Assembly (NCBI RefSeq): GCF_041270065.1 | Contig: NZ_CP065958.1 | Span: 4,588,001 to 4,652,000 of the forward strand | DNA length: 64,000 nucleotides | Direction of reading: 5' to 3' | Source: Streptomyces fradiae | GTDB taxonomy: Bacteria > Actinomycetota > Actinomycetes > Streptomycetales > Streptomycetaceae | Notes under the pieces: generated by a model | Told to the model about the DNA's origin: nothing | Seen by the model: the letters and a program-made list of their open reading frames with translations, nothing else | Database searches by the model: none | Position numbers and translations under genes: made by a program | Shown: piece by piece, positions 33,570 through 40,681 of the stretch | Numbering within the stretch: position 1 is the stretch's first letter | Layout of the letters: each line of letters starts with the position of its first letter

Positions 33570-35426
33570 GTGAAGCGGTACCCGCTCATCGCCGCGCACG
33601 GCCTGGTGGGCGACCTTCAGACGTGCGCGCTCGTCTCGGACGAGGGCGTCGTCGACTGGTTCGCGGTGCCGCGCTTCGACTCCCCGGGCGTCTTCTCCGC
33701 GCTCCTCGACCACGACCGCGGCGGCTGGTTCCGCCTGTCCGTCGATGCCGTCGACGGCGGCGGCGAGGTGACGACGAAACAGCTCTACTACCCCGACACC
33801 GCCCTGCTCGTCACCCGCTTCATGTCCCCCGACGGCGTCGGCGAGTTGATCGACTGGATGCCGCCCGACCGCACCGGCCGCGCCACCGACCGGCACGCCA
33901 TCCTGCGCGTGATGCGCTGCACCCGCGGCACCGTCACCTTCACCCTGGAGTGCCGGCCGCGCTTCGGCTTCGGCCGCGACCCGCACGAGACCACGCTCGA
34001 CGGCCCCACCGCCGTCTTCCGCGCGCCCGGCATCGCCGCGTACCTCCAGTCGAACGTCCCCCTTGAGCGGGACGGCGAGTTCGACGTACGCGGCCGCCTC
34101 ACCCTCACCGAGGGCGCCGTCGCCGGCGCCTCCTTCACGGTGACCGGCCCGCAGGACCCCGCCCCGCCGCTGCCCGGCCCCGAGGAGGCCGAAGCGGCCC
34201 TGTGGGACGCCGTCGACTTCTGGCAGGGCTGGGTGCGCACGGCCCGCTACCGGGGTCGCTGGCCCGACATGGTGCACCGCTCCGCGATCACCCTCAAGCT
34301 CCTCACGTATCTGCCCAGCGGCGCCCCGATCGCCGCCGGCACCCTCGGCCTGCCCGAACTCGTCGGCGGCGAACGCAACTGGGACTACCGCTACACCTGG
34401 ATCCGCGACGGCTCGCTCGCCGTCCGGGCCCTGCTCGACCTCGGGTTCGTGGACGAGGCGGCGGCGTTCACGGACTGGCTGACCGACCGCGTGAAGGAAC
34501 GCACCGAGACCGCGGAGGCCGTGCGGCCGCTCCAGATCATGTACCGGGTGGACGGCGACCCGTGGCTGCCCGAGGAGATCCTGACCGACTTCGAGGGCTA
34601 CCGCGGCTCCGCGCCCGTACGCGTCGGCAACGGCGCCGCCGACCAGCTCCAGCTCGACATCTACGGCGAGGCCCTCTACGCCCTCGCCCAGGGCCGCGGC
34701 CTCGACACCCAGCCCACCCACAAGGGCTGGCGGGCGGTCTCCGGGCTGCTCGACTGGCTGGCGAAGTCCTGGGACGAACCCGACGAGGGGATCTGGGAGA
34801 CCCGGGGCGGGCAGCGCGACTTCACCTTCAGCCGGGTGATGTCGTGGGTGGCCTTCGACCGCGGCCTGCGGCTCGCCGAGGAGTTCGGCCGCCCCGCCGC
34901 CCTCGACACCTGGCGCACGGCCCGCGACGCGATCTACGCCCAGGTCATGCAGCGCGGCTGGAGCGGCAGCCGACAGGCGCTCGTCCAGTACTACGGCGGG
35001 GACGTCCTCGACGCGTCCCTGCTGCTCATCCCGCGCTCCGGCCTGCTCAGCCCCACCGACCCGGCCTGGCTGAGCACCCTCGACGCCATCGAGCGCAGCC
35101 TCGTCCAGGACAGCCTGGTGCACCGCTACGACCCCGCCGCCTCCCCGGACGGCCTGCGCGGCGCCGAGGGCACCTTCAGCCTGTGCACCTTCCTGTACGT
35201 GGACGCGCTCGCCCGGGCCGGCCGGGTGCGGCAGGCCCGTTTCACCTTCGAGAAGATGCTCACGTACGCCAACCACGTCGGCCTCTTCGCCGAGGAGATC
35301 GGGCCCAGCGGCGAGCAACTCGGCAACTTCCCGCAGGCGTTCACCCATCTCTCGCTGATCATGGCGGCGACGACGCTGGACGAGGCGTTGGACGCGAGGG
35401 AGGCGGGAGCCGGACCTTCGCGCTAG
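33570..35426 (+). CDS. Glycoside hydrolase family 15 protein (glucoamylase/trehalase-like)
   Basis: The 618-residue cytoplasmic enzyme has an N-terminal beta-sandwich (about 1-215, LIAAHGLVGDLQTCALVSDEG) and an (alpha/alpha)6 catalytic barrel from about 230. The barrel carries the GH15 signatures GERNWDYRYTWIRDGSLAVRALL and FAEEIGPSGEQLGNFPQAFTHLSLI. Actinobacterial enzymes of this type include acid trehalases and glucoamylases; the sequence alone does not separate them. GTG at 33570 with GGAAG close by. Its TAG stop shares a CTAG with the convergent F420 gene. Confidence 0.88.
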   Translation: MKRYPLIAAHGLVGDLQTCALVSDEGVVDWFAVPRFDSPGVFSALLDHDRGGWFRLSVDAVDGGGEVTTKQLYYPDTALLVTRFMSPDGVGELIDWMPPDRTGRATDRHAILRVMRCTRGTVTFTLECRPRFGFGRDPHETTLDGPTAVFRAPGIAAYLQSNVPLERDGEFDVRGRLTLTEGAVAGASFTVTGPQDPAPPLPGPEEAEAALWDAVDFWQGWVRTARYRGRWPDMVHRSAITLKLLTYLPSGAPIAAGTLGLPELVGGERNWDYRYTWIRDGSLAVRALLDLGFVDEAAAFTDWLTDRVKERTETAEAVRPLQIMYRVDGDPWLPEEILTDFEGYRGSAPVRVGNGAADQLQLDIYGEALYALAQGRGLDTQPTHKGWRAVSGLLDWLAKSWDEPDEGIWETRGGQRDFTFSRVMSWVAFDRGLRLAEEFGRPAALDTWRTARDAIYAQVMQRGWSGSRQALVQYYGGDVLDASLLLIPRSGLLSPTDPAWLSTLDAIERSLVQDSLVHRYDPAASPDGLRGAEGTFSLCTFLYVDALARAGRVRQARFTFEKMLTYANHVGLFAEEIGPSGEQLGNFPQAFTHLSLIMAATTLDEALDAREAGAGPSR

Positions 35427-36052
35427 CCCAGCGGCGGGGCGATGGCCTGGACGTCGGCGCCCTCGCCGACCCAGAGCGCGATGAAGAGTGCGGCCGTGGC
35501 CTCCAGGAGGCCCGCGCGGTCCAGGCCGCCGCCCGCGAACGGCGTGCAGCCGAGGTCCGCGACCAGGGTGCGCACTCGGGCGACGGCGGCCTCGTCGTCG
35601 CCGCAGACCGGGACGGCGAGCGGCCGCCCGTCGAAGACCGGCGGGCTCAGCCGCCACACCCCCTCGTGGCAGAGGTTGAAGGCCTTCACGACCCGCGCCT
35701 CCGGTGCCGCGTCGGCCAGCTGCCGCGCGGCCGACGGACCGCCCTCCGTCAGGAGCTCGAAGCCCGGCCCGACGGGGTTGGAGCAGTCGACGAGCGTCCG
35801 GCCCGCGAGGGCGGTGCGCAGCTCCCGTACGACGCCGGCGCCCGCCCCGTACGGCAGGGCGGCCAGGACGACCTCCCCGAACTCGGCGGCCTCCCGCAGC
35901 CCGCCGCCCCGCGTCCCGTCCCCGATCCGTGCGGCCAGCCCGGCCGCACGCGCCAAGTCCCGCCCGCCGATGGTCACTTCGTGCCCTGCCCGCACCCACT
36001 GCGTGGCGAGCGCGTCGGCCATGTTGCCCGTTCCCAGGACGCCGATCCGCAT
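35423..36052 (-). CDS. NADPH-dependent F420 reductase-like protein
   Basis: The 209-residue protein has an N-terminal Rossmann motif MRIGVLGTGNMADALATQW and an NADP-selective TIGGRD after strand 2. VLAALPYGA and VDCSNPVGP follow. This is the F420H2:NADP+ oxidoreductase/NAD(P)-binding family that exchanges hydride between NADPH and coenzyme F420. The ATG at 36050-36052 is preceded by GAGGGGAA. It is divergent from an HxlR regulator, an arrangement common for such reductases, so it may be the regulator's target. Confidence 0.83.
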   Translation of the reverse strand: MRIGVLGTGNMADALATQWVRAGHEVTIGGRDLARAAGLAARIGDGTRGGGLREAAEFGEVVLAALPYGAGAGVVRELRTALAGRTLVDCSNPVGPGFELLTEGGPSAARQLADAAPEARVVKAFNLCHEGVWRLSPPVFDGRPLAVPVCGDDEAAVARVRTLVADLGCTPFAGGGLDRAGLLEATAALFIALWVGEGADVQAIAPPLG

Positions 36053-36066
36053 GCTGGTTCCCCTCT

Positions 36067-36101
36067 CTCCGTCGGCTTCTCCGTCGGCCTCTCCGTCGGC
36101 C
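36067..36101. repeat. 12-bp tandem repeat in divergent F420-reductase/HxlR gap
   Basis: CTCCGTCGGCTT-type units (12 bases) repeat nearly three times from 36067 to 36101. They fill most of the 58-base gap between the two divergent starts. They may be an iterated binding site. Confidence 0.5.
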
Positions 36102-36110
36102 GATGAGCCG

Positions 36111-36524
36111 ATGACACCGACGCTAGAGAGCCGCTCGGGCACCATTCGGTACGTGACGCCCGACGACTTTCTCGCGGACTGCCGCGCCCGCCTCGCCTTC
36201 GACCTGCTCTCCAACACCTGGAACGCGGTGGTCCTCTGGGCCCTCCGTGACGATCCGCAGCGCCCGGTCGAACTCCGCGACCGCATCGGCGGGATCAGCT
36301 CCAAGGTCCTCAACGAGACCCTCCGCCGCCTGCAGTTCAACGGCCTGATCGACCGGAGCCCCCGACCCGGGGCGTCGCCCCCGCACGTCGCCTACGCCCT
36401 GACCCCGCTGGGCCGAACCCTGCTGCCCGCCATCGACCTGATCGGCGCGTGGGCCTTCGAGCACGGGGACGAGGTGATGGCCGCGCAGGAGAAAGCCGGA
36501 GGGGAAGGGGTGTCTGCGCCGTGA
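36111..36524 (+). CDS. HxlR-family transcriptional regulator
   Basis: The 137-residue winged-helix regulator has a core DCRARLAFDLLSNTWNAVVLWALRDDPQRPVELRDRIGGISSKVLNETLRRLQFNGLIDRS. That is the MarR/HxlR fold, with YALTPLGRTLLP as the wing and last helix. Cys at about residue 24 lies at the usual redox position of HxlR proteins. ATG at 36111 lacks a ribosome site; GTG at 36153 (VTPDDF) is an alternative. It probably represses the divergent F420-type reductase. Confidence 0.83.
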   Translation: MTPTLESRSGTIRYVTPDDFLADCRARLAFDLLSNTWNAVVLWALRDDPQRPVELRDRIGGISSKVLNETLRRLQFNGLIDRSPRPGASPPHVAYALTPLGRTLLPAIDLIGAWAFEHGDEVMAAQEKAGGEGVSAP

Positions 36525-36595
36525 CCTTGTCGTTATCCACGGCGTATCGATCGCCGGGCCCGCGCCCGGTCGTCCCCCAGAGAGGCAGGATCCCC

Positions 36596-36832
36596 ATGAA
36601 GAAGCTGAAGGCCGCCGCCGTCGTACTCGGTTCCCTCGCCGTCGCCGGTGCCGTCGCGCCCGCCGCGAACGCCGCGGAGTCGGCGCTGCCGCTCGCGCAG
36701 GTGACGGACAGCGTCGGCGGCGTCGGCAACGTCACCAAGACCCTGCCGCTGGACGGCGCGACGACCTCGGGCCTCGGCAACCTGCCGGTGAAGAGCCTCC
36801 CGGTCCTCGGTGGCCTGCCCATCGGCGGCTGA
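36596..36832 (+). CDS. Small secreted protein, unknown
   Basis: The 78-residue protein has a clear signal peptide (KKLKAAAVVLGSLAVAGAVAPAANA, cleavage after about residue 26). The mature part is about 50 residues, Gly/Leu/Pro-rich (GGVGNVTKTLPLDG, LGGLPIGG). ATG behind AGGCAGGA. No Cys, no known domain. Followed by a very strong terminator. Confidence 0.75.
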   Translation: MKKLKAAAVVLGSLAVAGAVAPAANAAESALPLAQVTDSVGGVGNVTKTLPLDGATTSGLGNLPVKSLPVLGGLPIGG

Positions 36833-36864
36833 GTCTCCGCAGCGCGACACCACGTTGTCACTCC

Positions 36865-36905
36865 CGGGCCCGGGGCGAGGCGCTCACGACCTCGCCCCGG
36901 GCCCG
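36865..36905. terminator. Very strong 16-bp hairpin terminator
   Basis: A perfect 16-bp stem (36865-36880 with 36890-36905) with a 9-base loop lies between the secreted protein gene and the convergent HAD gene. It probably acts in both directions. Confidence 0.8.
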
Positions 36906-36925
36906 CGCGCGTCAGGGGCGCCGGC

Positions 36926-37549
36926 TCACACCCAGGCCAGGATCTCCGGCGCCGCCTCCGCGAGCGTCGCGAAGTGCCGCTGCGAACCCTCCGCGGCCGT
37001 CGCCGTGTTGACGGTCCAGACGGTCATCCCGGCTGCCCGCCCCGCCCGTACGCCGGACGGCGCGTCCTCGATCACCAGACACCGCGCCGGGTCCGCCCCG
37101 AGGATCTCCGCCGCCCGCAGATACGGCACGGGCGACGGCTTGCCCTCCGCCACCGACGCCGCGTCCACCACGACCTCGGGCACGGGCAGCCCGGTCCGCT
37201 CGAACCGCCCCCGCACCCGGTGCTCGTAGTTCGACGTCACCAGCGCCCAGCGCCCGGTGGGCAGCGCCCGCAACAGCTCGCCGGCCCCGGCGAACGCCCC
37301 GTACACCCCGGTCCGCACGTCCTCGTCCTCCAGCGCGTGCAGCAGCGCCAGACACTCCGCCGGATCCGCCCCGGGCGCCACGGCCGCGAACGTCTCCACC
37401 GGCCGCGTGCGCAGCGCGACGGCGTACACCTCGGCCCCGTCGAGCCCGTGCCGCCCGGCCCACGCGTGCCAGACGCGGCGCTGGTTCTCGACGGCGTCCA
37501 TGAGGGTGCCGTCGACGTCGAAGAGGACGAAGTTGCTCTCGCTGGTCAT
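36926..37549 (-). CDS. HAD-superfamily phosphatase (beta-phosphoglucomutase/phosphoglycolate-phosphatase-like)
   Basis: The 207-residue hydrolase has motif I FDVDGTLMD (about 8-16), motif II ALVTSNY, motif III Lys in EGKPSPVPYL and motif IV VIEDAPSGVRAGRAAGM. A small cap domain lies between I and II. The substrate is a sugar or small-acid phosphate, not readable. No ribosome site precedes the ATG at 37547-37549. Instead a TACCCT ends 6 bases upstream, placing a -10 element exactly where a leaderless transcript would need it. Confidence 0.87.
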   Translation of the reverse strand: MTSESNFVLFDVDGTLMDAVENQRRVWHAWAGRHGLDGAEVYAVALRTRPVETFAAVAPGADPAECLALLHALEDEDVRTGVYGAFAGAGELLRALPTGRWALVTSNYEHRVRGRFERTGLPVPEVVVDAASVAEGKPSPVPYLRAAEILGADPARCLVIEDAPSGVRAGRAAGMTVWTVNTATAAEGSQRHFATLAEAAPEILAWV

Positions 37550-37601
37550 TCGGGGAGGGTACTTCGATGAGTTTTCGGGGCCGGCGCCGTCTACCCCTCG
37601 T

Positions 37602-37621
37602 AAGCCAAGCCAAGCCAAGCC
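37602..37621. repeat. AAGCC pentanucleotide repeat, four copies
   Basis: A (AAGCC)4 microsatellite lies 27 bases before the alpha/beta-hydrolase start. It may vary in length between strains. Confidence 0.6.
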
Positions 37622-37647
37622 GACGGCCGCACGGAGGAGACGAAGCG

Positions 37648-38439
37648 ATGCCCTACGCCGATGTCAACGGAATGTCCCTGTACTTCGAGGAGCACGGCAC
37701 GAGCGAGGACACCGTTCCGCCGCTCGTCCTGCTCCACGGCGGCTTCGGCGCCGGGGAGATGTTCCAGCCGCTGCTGGCCGCCGGGCTCGGCGAGGGGCGT
37801 CGGGTGATCACCGTCGATCTGCAGGCGCACGGGCGGACGCCGGACGTCGTCGGCCGGCCGATGTCGATGGAGGCGATGGCCGACGACGTGGCCGGGCTCG
37901 TGAAGGAGCTCGGGCTGCCCGCCGTCGACGTCCTCGGCTACTCCCTCGGGGCCGGGACCGCCGCCCGGCTCGCGGTGCAGCACCCGGATCTGGTGCACCG
38001 GGTCGTGCTGGTGTCGATGCCGGCGCGGCGCGAGGGGTGGTTCCCGGGCGTGCGGGCGCAGATGGACGCGATGCACGAGGGCGCGGCGGACGCGCTGAAG
38101 CAGTCGCCGATGTACGAGCTGTACGAGCGGCTCGCGCCGCGGCCGGAGGACTGGCCGGTGCTCGTCGAGAAGGTCGCGTCGATGAACCGCCGCGACTACG
38201 ACTGGACCGAGGAGCTGAGCGGGGTCACCGCGCCCGTGCTGCTCGTCTTCGCCGACGCGGACGGGATCAGCCCGGCGCACATGGTGGAGTTCTACGGGCT
38301 GCTCGGCGGCGGCCACAAGGACCCGGGCTGGGACGGCGCCGACCGGCCCGCGTCCCGCCTCGCCGTGATCCCGGGGGCCACGCACTACGACCTGATGTTC
38401 TCGCCGCTGCTCGTGCCGGTGGTGCGGTCGTTCCTGTGA
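37648..38439 (+). CDS. Alpha/beta-hydrolase
   Basis: The 263-residue hydrolase has the oxyanion motif LLHGGFGAG (about 28-36) and the nucleophile elbow GYSLGAG (Ser about 101). The acid lies in FADADGISP and the catalytic His in PGATHYDLM (His about 247). Substrate unknown; the family includes esterases, lactonases and haloperoxidase-like enzymes. ATG behind GGAGGAGA. A (GGAC)n run begins 2 bases after its stop (38441-38458). Confidence 0.88.
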   Translation: MPYADVNGMSLYFEEHGTSEDTVPPLVLLHGGFGAGEMFQPLLAAGLGEGRRVITVDLQAHGRTPDVVGRPMSMEAMADDVAGLVKELGLPAVDVLGYSLGAGTAARLAVQHPDLVHRVVLVSMPARREGWFPGVRAQMDAMHEGAADALKQSPMYELYERLAPRPEDWPVLVEKVASMNRRDYDWTEELSGVTAPVLLVFADADGISPAHMVEFYGLLGGGHKDPGWDGADRPASRLAVIPGATHYDLMFSPLLVPVVRSFL

Positions 38440-38440
38440 C

Positions 38441-38458
38441 GGACGGACGGACGGACGG
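38441..38458. repeat. GGAC tetranucleotide repeat
   Basis: Four full GGAC units plus GG immediately follow the stop of the alpha/beta-hydrolase gene. A simple repeat prone to slippage. Confidence 0.55.
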
Positions 38459-38581
38459 GCCGGACGCACGCGGTGACGATTCCGCAGGTGAAAGCCGTCC
38501 GCCTGGAGAGTGAGTAAAGCGCTCCTCACGGGATTTTCTGCCGCTTCTCCCGAAAACATCTGGTTTTGGCAAAGAGCCAGC

Positions 38582-38594
38582 GTGTCGACGACAC
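38582..38594. promoter_or_regulatory. Perfect inverted repeat GTGTCG-A-CGACAC
   Basis: A 6-1-6 palindrome lies about 38 bases upstream of the PEP-mutase-like gene, inside a stretch noticeably richer in A/T than its neighbours. A likely promoter/operator region. Confidence 0.45.
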
Positions 38595-38632
38595 GTCAGC
38601 AGCACCAGAAGCATCAGAGGGAGACAGAGTCA

Positions 38633-39514
38633 GTGGTTCACATCGGTTACGGCAACGAGCTCAGGGCGCGGATCGCCGCGCCCGGCACCACCCCGCTCAT
38701 CGGGGTCTACGACATGTACTCGGCGTCCGTCGCGGCCGAGCACTACGACGGCATGTTCGTGTCCGGCTTCGGCTTCGCCGCCTCGTACTACGGGCTTCCG
38801 GACATCGGGTTCATCGCCTGGCCGGACATGGTGGCCTTCGTGCAGCGGCTGCGCGGCGCGTTCCCGCGGCACCACCTCCTGGTGGACATCGACGACGGCT
38901 ACGTCGACCCCGAGGTCGCCTGCCACGTCGTCGAGGGCCTGGAGCGGATCGGGGCCTCCGGGGTGATCCTGGAGGACCAGAAGCGGCCGCGGCGGTGCGG
39001 GCACGCGGACGGCAAGCAGGTGCTGCCGCTCGACGAGTACCTGGCGAAGCTGGAGATGGTGCTGCAGACCCGGCGGGACATGGTGGTCGTGGCGCGGACG
39101 GACGCGACGGACGAGGACGACATCCTGCGGCGCGCGAAGTGCCTGGCGGCGACGGACGCCGACGTCGTGCTCGTGGACGGGGTACGGAGCGTGGAGTGGA
39201 TCCGGCGGATCCGTGACGTGGTCGACGGCAAGCCGCTGCTCTTCAACCAGATCGCGGGCGGCAAGTCGCCGCGGCTCTCGCTCTCCGAACTCTCCGAGCT
39301 CGGCGTCGACGTGGCGATCTACAGCACGCCGTGCCTCTTCGCCGCGCACCAGGCGATGGACTCGGCGCTCGCCGAACTCAGGTCGGCGGACGGCCGGTTG
39401 CCCTCCTTCGACCCGGACCGCGGCGTCGGCGTCGCCGCCTCCACCCGCCTCCTGGAGCGCAACATCACCCGCCACCACGAGCACCACGGGGACCGTGAGC
39501 GGGTGGGCGCGTGA
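38633..39514 (+). CDS. Isocitrate lyase/PEP mutase superfamily protein
   Basis: The 293-residue TIM-barrel enzyme makes or breaks C-C or P-C bonds next to a carboxylate. The Mg-binding acidic cluster VDIDDGYVDP (about 82-91) and the gating-loop motif LEDQKRPRRCGHADGKQVLP (about 113-132) are visible. The typical VVARTDA strand follows. It could be an oxaloacetate- or 2-methylisocitrate-type lyase or a phosphonopyruvate enzyme. GTG start behind AGGGAG. Its stop overlaps the start of a small secreted protein gene (GTGA). Confidence 0.85.
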   Translation: MVHIGYGNELRARIAAPGTTPLIGVYDMYSASVAAEHYDGMFVSGFGFAASYYGLPDIGFIAWPDMVAFVQRLRGAFPRHHLLVDIDDGYVDPEVACHVVEGLERIGASGVILEDQKRPRRCGHADGKQVLPLDEYLAKLEMVLQTRRDMVVVARTDATDEDDILRRAKCLAATDADVVLVDGVRSVEWIRRIRDVVDGKPLLFNQIAGGKSPRLSLSELSELGVDVAIYSTPCLFAAHQAMDSALAELRSADGRLPSFDPDRGVGVAASTRLLERNITRHHEHHGDRERVGA

Positions 39515-39774
39515 TCCGGCTGAATGCCAAGGCCCTGGGGCTCGCCGCCGCCCTGCTGGCCGCCGGCGCGGCGCCCGCCGCCGCGAGCGGCAGCCTCGTC
39601 ACCGTGATCGACAACTCCCACTCGCAGAACGAGACGGACGCGTTCGTGGAGATCGACCGCGCGGCCAACGTCCAGTACGGCAGCAGCGGTACGGCCGGCA
39701 GTGACCACGACGGCAGCGCGGTCGAGGCCGTCCAGGCCCTGGTCGGCCGCATCGGCGCCCCCGACGACGCCTAG
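39511..39774 (+). CDS. Small secreted protein, coupled to the lyase gene
   Basis: The 87-residue protein has an Ala-rich signal peptide (about 1-25, ALGLAAALLAAGAAPAAAS) and an acidic, Ser/Asn-rich mature part without Cys. Its GTG overlaps the lyase stop. The pairing of a cytoplasmic lyase with a secreted peptide is unexplained. A strong terminator follows. Confidence 0.65.
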   Translation: MIRLNAKALGLAAALLAAGAAPAAASGSLVTVIDNSHSQNETDAFVEIDRAANVQYGSSGTAGSDHDGSAVEAVQALVGRIGAPDDA

Positions 39775-39793
39775 CCCTGCTCGTACGTACGAG

Positions 39794-39829
39794 AACGGCC
39801 GGACACCGCCCTCGTGGTGTCCGGCCGTT
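39794..39829. terminator. Bidirectional 14-bp hairpin terminator
   Basis: AACGGCCGGACACC (39794-39807) pairs perfectly with GGTGTCCGGCCGTT (39816-39829), loop of 8, in the gap between convergent small secreted protein genes. Confidence 0.8.
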
Positions 39830-39865
39830 TCGCGCTGGTTCCGTCAGCCGCCCGTCAGTCGCCCG

Positions 39866-40057
39866 TCAGTCGTCCAGGAGGTCCGGCAGGCCCAGCTCGT
39901 TGAGCTCGACGGGCTCCGGCCCGTCCTCCAGGACGACGGCGGTGGCGGTGGTGGCCGGGGTGGCGGCGTACGCCGTGGCCGTGCCGCCGAAGGCGAGCAG
40001 CCCGGTGGTCAGGGCGAGGGCGGCGACGAGGCCGCGGGACGTGGTGGTGAGGTTCAT
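39866..40057 (-). CDS. Small secreted protein, unknown
   Basis: The 63-residue protein has a signal peptide (about 1-32, ending TATAYAA) and a roughly 30-residue acidic mature part ending ELNELGLPDLLDD. ATG at 40055-40057. No known domain. Confidence 0.6.
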   Translation of the reverse strand: MNLTTTSRGLVAALALTTGLLAFGGTATAYAATPATTATAVVLEDGPEPVELNELGLPDLLDD

Positions 40058-40151
40058 GCCCGGGGAACGACCCGGCCCGCCCGACGGTCACGCAGCGTTA
40101 CCGCAGGAGAGCGAGAGGCGCCCGCGGACCGTCCGAGCGCCCCTCCGAGCG

Positions 40152-40664
40152 CTAGGCGCCCCGCCGCTCGACGACGCCCCGCGCGTACGCCGCCTGCCCC
40201 GCGTGCTGGTTGTCCTCGGCGATGACGCTGACGAGCCGGACACCGAGGGTGACGTGCGGAGTCCAGCGGGTGTCGACCACGCGGTCGAGATCGGCGTTGG
40301 TGAGGGAGGCGAGGTGTTCGAGGGTGCGGGCGTGCACCGCGTCGTAGTAGTCGAGGAGCAGTTCGGCGGGGGCGCGGACGGCGGCGACCTGGGCGCTGCT
40401 GTGGCCGAAGCCGGTGGCGTCCTCGGGGAAGGGGAGGCCGAAGCGGCCGGAGAAGCCGTCCGAGGTCCAGATCTGCTCCGTGCCGAACGCGTCGGCCACA
40501 TGGTCGTCCTGAATCCGCGTCAGATGCCAGACCAGCCAGGCGATCGAGTTGGCGTCGGGGTCGACACGGGCGGTCAGCTGGTCGTCCGACAGTCCCTCGA
40601 CGGCCTGGTGCACGGCCTCCTGGACCCGGCCGAACGCATCGGTCAGAAGCTCGGCGCTCTTCAT
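40152..40664 (-). CDS. DinB/MDMPI-type protein
   Basis: The 170-residue four-helix protein of the DinB family resembles mycothiol-dependent enzymes of actinobacteria. Metal-binding His candidates are WHLTRIQDDH (about 47-56) and QHAGQAAYARG near the end. It lies 17 bases downstream of the protein kinase gene, probably co-transcribed. The activity may be a thiol (mycothiol) transferase; unproven. Confidence 0.82.
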   Translation of the reverse strand: MKSAELLTDAFGRVQEAVHQAVEGLSDDQLTARVDPDANSIAWLVWHLTRIQDDHVADAFGTEQIWTSDGFSGRFGLPFPEDATGFGHSSAQVAAVRAPAELLLDYYDAVHARTLEHLASLTNADLDRVVDTRWTPHVTLGVRLVSVIAEDNQHAGQAAYARGVVERRGA

Positions 40665-40681
40665 GGCGTCACGGTACGCGC

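Noticed and set aside
32511..35999. A 1162-codon leftward frame joining the AraC regulator to upstream sequence
   Set aside because: A good GTG with GGAGG at 33419 starts the regulator; the rest is antisense to the GH15 gene.
39836..39875. Repeated CCGTCAGTCG units that resemble operator half-sites
   Set aside because: They are direct repeats around the stop of a small secreted protein gene, lack the CTGAC left arm and are not in a promoter.
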